NCBI GenBank assembly: GCA_051294375.1
Contig: CM119267.1
Span: forward strand, 26,399,324-26,463,323
Direction: 5' to 3'
Source: Paraspadella gotoi
Taxonomy: Eukaryota > Chaetognatha
Length of the DNA: 64,000 nucleotides
The notes beneath the pieces are model-generated. The model saw nothing but the letters and a program-made list of their open reading frames with translations, was not told where the DNA came from and made no database searches. Below are positions 1-9,427 of this stretch, in pieces. A program made the translations under genes and the position numbers. Each line of letters opens with the position of its first letter. The stretch's first letter is position 1.

Positions 1-815
1 GTAGAACCAACGCCGCATCCCACGGAGGAAAATCCGCGAGTAGGGGGACTCCGCTCGAAGGTCCCCTTGAGAAACGTCGAACGAGGGGGTGTTCCCCCAC
101 GAGTACGAACCCTGTGCGGCAAGGTGGCCGAAATCGCTGAGCGGTGAAGGGTTCACCGTGCTGTACGACAAGCCTAACCAACGAGATGGGCTAGGTACTC
201 CCGAACATCCTTCAGAGACGCATTCAAGTCTCGAACTTCCTTACATTGAAGGAAAGACAAGGAAGGAGGTCACAGGCTTCCAGAGCGTAACGATCTCGCG
301 TCGAGCTCTCAGCTGTGAGCGATGATGTCGAAGGCCTGGAGTCGCTGAGGTCGTCTGAGGTCGTTCGCCGCCGAAAATCTGCCAAAGACCAGCTTGAGAC
401 CGGTCGGCTGTGCGGCGGCGGAGATCCTGTGCTGAGGTCGATGACGGACGTCCTCCGGGAACCGGAAGGCTCGAGCCTCCAGAATCTTCAGGTTCAACAA
501 CGACGGGAACCACTTCTGGCTGGCCAGAAAGGGGCGATCAAGCAGGAAGATCCCGACGACTCCTCCAGCTTCGGATGAGCTCGGGAGGAGAGGTGGTGGA
601 GGAAAGAGAAATGCCGATCGAAGATCCAAATCTGGGCGAGGGCGTCCACACCCTCCGTTGGCGCCTCCGCCTATCGAGAAGAAACGGCAGCCTGCGTCGA
701 GTCTTCGTCGCAAAAAGATCGATGGAGGGAGTGCCGAAGGTCTCGCAGATCTGACCGGAAGATCCGTGGAAGGAGATGCCAATCGCAACTAGCGTCCCTC
801 GACGCCCGATCTCGT

Positions 816-1250
816 TCACCAAGTCTCCTTCTGACGACAGGTGACTCCCGGGTGATACGGATCCCCAGGGTATGGGCGATCAGCAGAGACTCGCCGGACA
901 ACCTCGTGTAGCTCCGTCGAACGGCTGCACGTGCGCTGGAGACAGAGCAACGACACCAGACTGTCGGCATTGATATGGGTGATGGACATCTGCAGCCTCC
1001 CAGGCACCTCCCCTGGTGAGCTCTCCCTGGAAAGGATGCCCCAACCTCCTGCGAGGCATCCGTCGTCAACTACGTGGGCGCAATCTTCTGGAGCAAGATC
1101 GTCCACGGACGCGACGGCAGTCCTCCAGGCGAAGCGACTGACACCACTCTAGCTCCTCCCGCGCTGAAGCGTCTAACAGCGTTGGCGATCGAGATCCTTC
1201 TCGGAGTGGTAGACCGGTTGACGTTCCTTTGAATCCGGGCGGAAGTGGCA
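816..1250 (-). pseudogene. RNase H domain of DIRS-like copy 1
   Basis: Minus-strand peptides across several frames match the RNase H region of copies 2 and 3: the TTDAS core, a remnant of the HINVKE-like segment and the LxxTxSLVSLLCL region. The frame shifts repeatedly. It lies just after the RT in element order, as expected for DIRS/Ty3-type RT-RNase H. Confidence 0.65.
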
Positions 1251-1367
1251 ACAGGAGAAGCGGAACTGCGAGCGTGGCCGCCGTGGCGTGTCCGAGAAAC
1301 TGAAAGGACTAAACGCGCCGGCGGGAGAGACGACGAGAGGAGTGAAGTCGCTAAACTCCGGATCGAT

Positions 1368-1950
1368 TCAACTTGGGCGGCGGAAGCGAGATCTGATGAA
1401 GCTGCCGTCCCAATGAAAACCGAGGAATCGAGAGGACTGATAGGGAGTCAGGCTCGACTTCTCCCGGTGGAGAAAGAAACCGCCTCCAAGAGCAGATTGG
1501 ACCGCTTCAACGTCGCTTGGTGACACTCCTCCTTCGATGAGCCAGGATGAGAGGATGTCGTCGATATATAAGAGAGACAACGAATGCCTCTCTGCCTCAG
1601 CCATTGAACATAGCGGGCGCATTGTCTTCGTGAAGAGCCACGGGCCGTCGCCAAAACCGAAGGGAAGAACCTTGTACTGGAGGATCCACCCTTCAAATGA
1701 ATCGACAAAACTTCGATGCCTCCTCGTGAAGCGGGAGGGGGAGATAAGCGTCGCGTAGGTCGATTGAGGCGGCCAATCTCCCCGTCGAAACATTCTCCTG
1801 ATGTCCTTGACCCTTCCAAGCGGAAATACGGAAGGTGAAGAAAAGCGCGGCTCGTTGAGAACGCTTCAGGTTGAGAATGGGCCTCCACCTCCATCCTTCT
1901 TCGGTCAAAAGAAGATCCTGGAGTAAAAAACCCGGAGAGGCTCTACCTCC
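1368..1950 (-). pseudogene. Reverse transcriptase domain of DIRS-like copy 1
   Basis: Two overlapping minus frames carry RT motifs: GWRWRPILNLKR near the N-terminal side, LRDAYLPLPLHEE, and the catalytic box YIDDIL near 1560. A frame change near 1750 splits the domain, so it cannot give one protein. The same motifs occur in the two other DIRS-like copies at 21307-22029 and 24650-25318. Confidence 0.8.
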
Positions 1951-2335
1951 TCGATCGCACCCTTCTCCAAGGCGGCGGAGATTTCCGCTTCGACTGGCGT
2001 CGTCCTCTCGCGAAAGAGCGCGTCGCGTCCGGCAGGACGAGGAAGACGGGTTTGGGGATCGCCCTCCGGCATCGGCGATCTTGAAGCCCGAAAATGTTCG
2101 TTGTCAAAATTGGAGAGGGTCGGGCCCCGACCTGACGAATCCGATCTTGAAGAGGGCCTGCAGCCGGACGACGAGCGGCGACTGCATCGCCGGAGAAACT
2201 CCGTACATTCGCAGGCTTGGCTTCCCCCTGTCCTGCCCGCTTTACCCGACTCTGAAGCGAGTAGGGCTTCTTGCCGCTCTCCGCGGGCTTTGAAGTTGGA
2301 ACTTCGACGCTTTGAACCTGACTGCCCACGTTAAT

Positions 2336-3300
2336 TCAAGAGATACGCAGAAGAGGGCGTGCGGCGATCGTTAAAATGAGGCGGCTATGGTTGACCGCGC
2401 ACGAAACTTCGATCTCGAGCGATTTCCGAAGAAAAACCTCTCGGGTCGGGAGCGGCGTCCTTGCCAGCGCCGCCACGCCAGAATCGTGACGCCGGCGTGC
2501 CCATTCGACAACAACGACGTCTCGAACTTCCAAAAGCGCAAGCGTATTGAACGGCGGCTTGCCTGGGCATGGGACGCAAATATCGCGTAGGGGCGAAGCC
2601 AGCGAGGAGATTGCCGGCTCCCAACCACCTGATCCGCTCTGAAATTACCCGCCTTGATCTGCGCTGTCCGACAACAAAAGGCGTAGTCTCCGTCGGCCGA
2701 CAAAAAGCAGCGGGCGTGTACCACGACGCCGCACCGGCCCTCCTGCATCGTGCGCTTAAATGTTGTACTGGTAGACAGGGATAAACTGGGTGGTAGATAG
2801 CCGCTCGGAGAAGGCGGGATCACACCCGTTCCTGATCTGGAAAGTAAGAAAACGACTGCCGATGAGGCGTAGGTCCACCCAACGGACGAAGGCGCGACGG
2901 TTGCGGAGGGTTGTGCGGAGACTCCAGCTTCTCGACCAACATCCCCTGACTCCGAGACCGTTGACGAAGCCGGAACGCCATTGCTCGAAACTCCAATCAG
3001 GACGGCGACACGCGTCCTTGGCGGCGGGACTTGCAAGCGTAGAAAGGCGCCCGATCGACGTGCTGGGTCGGAACCTCACCTCTTCCATCTCCCGATGAGG
3101 GTTGTGTCCAGTCCCGGAAGCTGGGTGCGACGCCCGTTTTGTGCCGTCCAGGCGGTGAAGGCTGACGCGTTGGTCTAGAGGCCGAGGCAGGGAGCCGTGG
3201 GCGGACTCTCTTCCTTGGAAGCGAAGGACATCGTCTCAGAGGGTACCAGCGGGCGAAGGGAAAGGCGAAGTGAAAAGTCGTACCCGTCGATAAGAAATTC
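2336..3300 (-). pseudogene. Gag-like region of DIRS-like copy 1
   Basis: This is the stretch upstream of the RT in element order. It gives only short, broken minus-strand peptides rich in Arg, Ser and Pro. The assignment rests mainly on position and on the comparable gag region of copy 3 (25553-26508). No open frame of useful length remains. Confidence 0.45.
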
Positions 3301-3545
3301 ACCATGAACGCAAGCAAAAAAACGCGAGAATTTAGATTACATATCAAAATACGAGGGAAACCCCCCCCTTCTTTCTCTCTAATCCACAAATATTCAGCAA
3401 AAAAGAAAATATCTTGAAAACTTAAACACAACACAGAAAAAAAACGGAAACCGGAACTCACACCACGGAACCCACACCCACCCGAGAGCTGAAGCACCGC
3501 AGTAGTGCCCCGACTGTTCGTTATCGTCAGGCGGGGCAGAATGTG

Positions 3546-3614
3546 TGGGGGTTCTCGATAAGATTCATAATATTCCATTCAGAATTACAGATTCTCTATT
3601 CGAAACCCCCCCCC
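3546..3614. repeat. Conserved palindrome of DIRS-like element
   Basis: An imperfect palindrome runs from GGGGGTTCTCGATAAG to a C-rich arm, TATTCGAAACCCCCC. The counterpart in copy 3 is at 26701-26763, with different loop sequence but the same arms. DIRS elements carry terminal inverted repeats and a complementary region used to form a circle; this palindrome may be that junction. The role is inference. Confidence 0.6.
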
Positions 3615-4439
3615 ACGAATTAAGCCTGCAGAAGTAACGAGAAAAAAACGCGGGCGTTGAGTGAACATCATAATATAAAAAATATAAAAACGAAAAGAAA
3701 GAAAGGAAAAGAGAAACAAAAATTTATGAGGTCAAATAAGAATTGCACGGCAAATAACGAAGCCTCTATCAAGCACCTGCGCTTTCGCTCCATCTGCCAA
3801 CGCGATCGATCCTCTTCGAATAAAGGAACGCCACAGGTTATACGCCGAGCCCGCTGGCGATTTTCACATCTCCGGGACCTATAAGCCAAAATCTCCTGGC
3901 ATGTCCTGCGACCCGGCTTAGGCCGTCCTTTCAATAAGCTCCAGGCCTCGACCTTGCACGCCTCCGCGGTGCGTTAGCGAATCCACGCCCAACCCGAACC
4001 CCACAGTCCCCCGGGGGGTCTCGCGCCGCCCTGCCCAGCGCGCGGCCCTCGCAATCGCGGCGACCGTGAAGCTCGCAGGTAACGGAAGACAGCGCCTAAA
4101 GCAGAGGAGGGTGAGAAGAAACACCGACCGGGCGCGAGCATCTGCGACGCCAGTCGACGCAGCCCACGATGCGAATCTCAGGGTCCCTGCAAACCCTGTG
4201 GTCGAAACTAAGATTTCGTTCGAACTGCGTACCTCGCGCCGATCTTCTCCTGAGATCTTAATCGCGGCATTCTTGACTGATCGTCGGCAAATAAACACAA
4301 AAGGAGTTCACGAGGCGTCGAAATGTTCAAAATACGATAGTGAAAAGCAATAATATCGAAGGAAAAGTCCGATAATAATCGAAAAAAAGCGCTAAAAATA
4401 AGCGAAAGCGACTGTATCACATAGAGCGCGAAAAAAGAG

Positions 4440-4660
4440 GAAGACAGTGACGCGTCCCGGCTGCAGCACTGCACTTCGACAGTCAGGACGTGCAGCTCGG
4501 GATGGGCCTGCAGCAGCTCTGCTGCCCGCTGAGGCCGGCGGAGAGTATTTTTTCGTTTGACTTTTGTTTCTGTTTCACATGTCTGGTCACAGCGCGGTTT
4601 CGTTGTCTCGCCTTTTGGGGAGACAAAAAGGCTAATTGTGGGGGGGTTTCGAATAAGAGA
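4440..4660 (-). repeat. Terminal inverted repeat of DIRS-like copy 1
   Basis: The reverse complement aligns with 18735-18985. Both share a C-run, a short CxAATxxCC-like spacer, then TTTTGTCTC, AAGGCGAGAC and a GC-rich stem region. The G-run followed by TTTCGAATAAGAGA is the mirror of the C-run side of the 3546-3614 palindrome. This makes it the outer end of copy 1. Confidence 0.6.
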
Positions 4661-4669
4661 ATTACTTAT

Positions 4670-5600
4670 GCTGAAACCTCCTTACAGGGTGAGTGTCAAA
4701 CTAAGTCAAAAATTATAATGAATTTTAAAACTAATGGCACCCCATAAGAATAAATGAAAATTAAATTCTTGTTTTAATTGATTCTGAGAAGAAAAAAGCT
4801 AAATTGTACTCTAGTAAAACTTTTAAAGTTTTTTGAGATAAAGAATTGTGAATTTTTGGCCACTTAAATATTTGCTTAGTCTGATTTTTACAAGCATGCT
4901 TACAAAATTCTACAAAATATTATTTACCACATCCCAGCCTAAGTGTTTATCCTTTTTTTCCACCAGCAAAAAGTAAACATAATCTTACTGAAAGGAGCCG
5001 GAAGACATTCAACTTCTTCACTTTGATGTTATTTTTCAATAATAAACTAAGCAATTTTTTTAATTATTTAACTCTCACAGGCTTCATAAGATATTACACT
5101 TTCATAATATCCCTATGTTAATGTAATTTATTATATTTTTTACTCAGAAATCATAAAATAACAGGAAGTTGTGGATTCCCTTCGCTCGTTTCAGAAAAAA
5201 AAATTAACTAGCGGAATTATAAGTTTGTAAGAGGAAGTCAGAATCGGCGAAAATCTTAAAAAGCGAAAATGTTGAAAAAAGGGAGGGAAATTTTGGTTGT
5301 TTTTGGTCGATTTCTTCTAAACCCATTGGCCAATTTAGACGTAACTTAAGATTTACATTATTCCAGTCATTCTCTATCCAAAAATATAAAAATATTATGA
5401 AAAAAGGTTTGGGATCGTCTATAAATATTTTATGTAGCATTAAATCAAATAATTAAAAACTTATTTGTTATTTGGGTGGGTTTTTTTGGGTGGGTTTTTT
5501 AATGCCAACCCTGTTTGTCGCCCAGGGGAACCATGAAACAAAAGAAAAAATTGTCTCTAAATACAAACGCAACAAACATTAATTTAAATAAAAACGATAA
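4670..5600. repeat. AT-rich stretch with a dispersed repeat shared with 34120-34830
   Basis: There is no gene. About 4780-5450 is an inverted copy of 34120-34830; the shared blocks include the segment around AGTAAACATAATC, the AAGCATGCTTACAAAATT palindrome and the GGATTCCCTTCGCTCG block. It is non-coding. No clear terminal repeats could be fixed by eye. Confidence 0.55.
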
Positions 5601-5610
5601 AAAAGAAAAA

Positions 5611-8297
5611 CAAGTTTGAGCAAACGAAGCCGGATCTTCCCACGATCATTAGCGGTAAGCAGCTGATCAGATAATTAATTTATTAATAAATTAATTAATA
5701 TTATTTTTTTTTATTTATGTCAAAATCGTTTTCCACTTTGTCTTGCCTCTCAATCACAAAACAACAATCTCGATCACAAAATTAATTACAAATAAATATT
5801 TATTATTTATTAATAATTAATTAATGCAGCTTGAATTTACATTTAATATAAAAATAAAAAGGCATAATCAAATAGTGAAATAGATTGTTTGTTTTTTCCA
5901 TTTTAACTCATTTCCACTTGGACGATTCCAACGAAATTTTATTTCCTGCTTAATAACACACTTTCCTACCCACATACAAAATTTTAAGTCAATCACCCCA
6001 TTCACTCATGAGTAATTGGCGTTCAAAAAGTGAATTTTTTTTTTACTTCAACTCATTTCCACTTGGACGATTCCATCGAAACTTGATTTCCAGCTCAATC
6101 ACAATTTCCTACCCACGCACAAAATTTCAATCCAATTCATCCATCAAATCACGAGTAATTGGTGTTTTTTGCTAAGGGGGGATCGACGGACAGACAGACA
6201 GACAATTTTTTTGCATAATTTTTCATAATTCAATGTTCTGACATGATATAAGTGAATGCCCGACAATATTGGGGGGGCGGACCGACAAAGTGAATTATAG
6301 AGCCAGAATCTGCTAATTTTTATCTCGGACTCTCTCTCTCTCTTTTGCAATTGCAACGATCCTTATGCTCATTTTTTCTGCTCTCTATCTCTCTCTTCTC
6401 TTGCAATTGCGACGATCCTTATGCTTTTAGGATTTTTTTAACTTGCATCATTTTTTCTGCTTGCATCATTTTTCAACTTGCATAATTTTTTTAAATTGCA
6501 CATTTTTCACATTAATTAATTAATTAAAACATTAGTAATCATAAAATAATAAAGATTCAAGTAAATGTGACTTATGTTTTTTCCATTTAAACTCATTTCC
6601 ACTGGCAATTCCGTCAAAACTTTATATCTAGCTTCTTCACACACTTTCCTACCCGCTCACAAAATTTCATCTCAATCTATTATGGGTTAAAATAAGTAAA
6701 AAGTTTCAAGTAAATGTAACTCATATTTTTTTATATTAAACTCATTTCCACTCGTACGTTTCCACCGAAACTTTATATCAAGCATCGTTACACATTTTCT
6801 ACCCACACAAAAAATTTGAACTCAATCTATCCATCCAATTATGATTAATTAGAGTACTTATTGGTTAAAATAAGTAAAATATTTTTAGTAAATGCGACTT
6901 ATGTTTTTCCACTTAAACTCATTTCCACTCACACGATTCCGTCGAAACTTTATATCCAGCTTTATCACACACTTTCCTACCCACACACAAAATTTCATTC
7001 CAATCCAACCAGCCAATAACCAGTTATTGGAGCTTTTTGCTAAGGTGGGACGGATGGACGGATTGATTGACTGATTAATTATTGATTAATTAATTGACTA
7101 ATTGATTAATTAACTGATTAATTATTTGATTATTAATACATCTGCATATACATTTAATATAAAAGGAAAAAGAATCATAATCAATTAGTGAAACAGGTTT
7201 TTGTTTTTTTCCATTTAAACTCATTTCCACTCAAAAGATTCCATCGAAACTTGGTTTCCTGTCAATCACACACTTTTCTACTCGCATACAAAATTCCAGG
7301 TCAATGATAATTAAGTGGTAATAAGCTAACTTGTCAACTTGCATAATTTAATCAACTTGCATAATTTGGTCTTCTGACATAATTTGGTAAACTGACATAA
7401 TTTGGTAAACTGACATAATTTGGTAAACTAAAATTGGTCAATGACATATAATTTGTCAATTAGGATAATTTGGTCAACCGGCAAATTTGGTCAACTGGCA
7501 TATTTGGTCAACTGGAAAAATTTGGTCAACTGGCAAAATTTGGTCAACTGGCATAATTTGGTCAACTGGCATAATTTGGTCAACTGGCATATTTTTGTCA
7601 ATTGGCATAATTTGGTCAATCAATCAATCAATCAGAGAGAGATAGAGAGAGAGAGAACTTTAAAAAATTCAAATAAATGTGTCTTTTGGTTTTCTAATTT
7701 GAACTCTTTTCCACTCCTATGATTCCATCACATACTTTCCTACCAACACACAAAATTCAATTTCGATTTATCTATCCAATTTTTAATAAACATAATAATT
7801 ATGAGTAAATTTAAGTAAAAATACTTCAAGTAAATATGACTTTTGTTTTTCCATTTTAACTCATTTCCACTCGCACGATTCCATCGAAACTTTATCACAC
7901 ACTTTCCTACCATCATACAAAATTTTAAGTCAATTGCCCTATCCACTCATGAGCAATTGGCGTTCAAATAGTGAAATATATTTTTTTTGTTTTTTCCATT
8001 TAAAACCAATTTCCACTCGCACGATTCCCTCGAAACTTCATATCCATCTCAATCACACAGTTTCTACCCACACACAAAATTTCATACAATCCATCCATCC
8101 AATCACGAGTAATTGAGTTTTTTGCTAAGGTGGGACGGACGGACGGACGGACAGACAGACGGACATCGTTTTTTTTGCATAATTAATCATAATTCGATGT
8201 TCTGACATGATATAAGTGTATGCCCGACAATATTGAGGGGCGGACCGACAAAGTGAATTATAGAGTCGGGATCTACTGATAATCAGATCCGACTAAA
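5611..8297 (+). mobile_element. Helentron/HINE-like repeat array
   Basis: The array opens with CAAGTTTGAGCAAACGA and a diverged GCCGGATCTTCC, and ends with TCGGGATCTACTGATAATCAGATCCGACTA split over a hairpin. Between them are about nine diverged monomers. Each has an ACTCATTTCCACT block, CACACTTTCCTACCC, and often TTTTTTGCTAAGGTGGGA followed by GGAC/AGAC microsatellite. A subterminal inverted repeat, internal tandem monomers and a 3' hairpin followed by CTAA match the DINE-1/HINE design of non-autonomous Helentrons. It is non-coding. The large size suggests amplification or nesting of copies. Confidence 0.55.
7340..7620 (+). repeat. Minisatellite with 18-base unit AATTTGGTCAACTGGCAT
   Basis: The unit AATTTGGTCAACTGGCAT and close variants are repeated head to tail. 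The left side is more diverged (ACATAATTTGGTAAACTG). A plus-strand frame through it reads NLVNWH repeatedly; this is a by-product of the unit length being a multiple of three, not a gene. It lies inside the HINE-like array. Confidence 0.85.
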
Positions 8298-8389
8298 AAT
8301 TAGAATTGAGATAGAGCTCAAAGTGAGCAGGCCCCCCTTGGTTTATGCAAATGAAGCCTTAACGATGAGGCCGGGTCATTGACACATCA

Positions 8390-8800
8390 TTGGTTGAGAC
8401 GACAATTCTGTTGAGGTCGTCAGCGTTGCACTGGGGATACTTCCTTGCGGGAAGAGACCAAGTGCGACTCGAATGTCTCACTGGCCTGATACGCCTGCCG
8501 ACTGCCCCCTTCTCGCCTGCTGGCGGGGCGGGCGGTTATCAGTTCTTGCCGCTTTTGCGACAGGAGTGGCGGACTCCTCTCCCTCCAGTAGCCGATGTTT
8601 TGGGCGGCACTCATTCCCCAGAGAGAGGGATTGAGTTGCTACAATCAAGGGAGAGGCATCGTCTGCCCTTTTGCCCTCTCTCTCTCTTTCTCTCTCTCTC
8701 ACTTCTTCTACACAATTTGGTAAACTGTTAACGCCGATGAAGACTCGAAACAAGAGTCGAAACATGTCACTTTTTAATAAAAACAAATTCGTTGAAGAAG
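8390..8800 (+). mobile_element. GC-rich fragment ending in a hammerhead-like motif (possible Penelope-like remnant)
   Basis: A GC-rich island of about 300 bases in AT-rich DNA carries a 113-codon open frame (8390-8731) that I do not recognise. It is followed by a CT microsatellite (8676-8702) and a hammerhead-ribozyme-like motif (8733-8769). Penelope-like elements are known to carry such motifs in their terminal repeats, so a 3' remnant of one is the best guess. No GIY-YIG or RT motif is visible. Confidence 0.3.
8733..8769 (+). ncRNA. Hammerhead-ribozyme-like motif a
   Basis: The order is CCGATGA (consensus CTGATGA, one change), then stem AGACTCG/CGAGTC-like around AAACAAG, then GAAAC, then ATGTC. 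This is the core order of a type I hammerhead with a minimal stem III. The changed base in the first box probably weakens or abolishes cleavage. Confidence 0.4.
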
Positions 8801-9301
8801 CAAATTTCAAACTATTTCTTAATCTCTGTACTCAACGAAACAGAAAGGAATAATACAATGACTCCAAACATATAAAATTTCTTCTCAATTTTAAATTGAG
8901 AAGAAATACTTGTAAATATTTATTGTTTTCAGTAATAAATTACTGAATTATTCTCCTATACCTTATTGTTTGCCCAATTATTCCCCAAAGGAGAAGCAAT
9001 ATTGTCAAGTACTTTGTTCCTTAGTTTGTATTATAAGTCACATCAACTGTAAATATGGTCAGTTCGAACCCCTAAGGTCCGAACTTCAGGGGGGGATGAG
9101 GCGACTTACGATCGGTCTCTCTCTCTCTGAACCTTCCTCTCTCCTCTTACTTCGTGCCGGTCAGTCCCCATGGTCACTTTGCCCTCGCACTGACCACGAT
9201 AACCTTACTATAAAGGTGTCCAGTGGACACTGTCCACTGTCCGTTTACGTTTAGTGTCCCAAATCTGGGCGACAAATAAAAACCAAAAAAAATGCTGGCA
9301 C

Positions 9302-9427
9302 CGGGGGTGAAAAGGCCAAATTTGGTTCCTCTGTCGTAAACGAGATTAAATTCTACGTAGCGACCCCGCCGCAGGAGCTGCCATCGACGATCGGCCCATG
9401 AGTAACCGTCGTGTTTGTGTTTGGCCA
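9302..9427 (-). CDS. CPOX: CPOX exon 6 (3' end uncertain)
   Basis: It encodes [20 protein letters not shown], then [20 protein letters not shown] and TPG. Similarity to the family stops at TPGASI. The candidate donor CCCG|GTGCCA is weak, so the low boundary is provisional. Reading on gives a non-homologous tail. Confidence 0.75.

Larger units (their letters stand above)
1..4660 (-). mobile_element. DIRS-like tyrosine-recombinase retrotransposon, copy 1 (degraded, cut by window edge)
   Basis: Reading the minus strand from high to low coordinates, I see a terminal repeat (4440-4660), a leader of about 1 kb, gag-like fragments (about 3300-2336), reverse transcriptase (about 1950-1368), RNase H (about 1250-816) and the start of a tyrosine recombinase that runs off position 1. 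The order gag, RT, RNase H, recombinase is that of DIRS-like elements, which integrate by recombinase rather than a DDE integrase. The reading frame is broken many times, so this copy is dead. It is visibly GC-richer than its surroundings. Position 1 aligns with about 23345 in copy 3, so roughly half the recombinase lies outside the window. Confidence 0.8.

Noticed and set aside
1-3300. Numerous plus-strand Arg-rich frames
   Set aside because: These are shadows of the minus-strand DIRS domains.
7621-7665. CRISPR-like array (regular short repeats in the 7.3-7.7 kb area)
   Set aside because: Repeats are contiguous without unique spacers and the DNA is eukaryotic.
7441-7722. Repetitive LVNWHN-type open frame
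   Set aside because: It is a direct translation of the 18-base minisatellite; no start context or domain.
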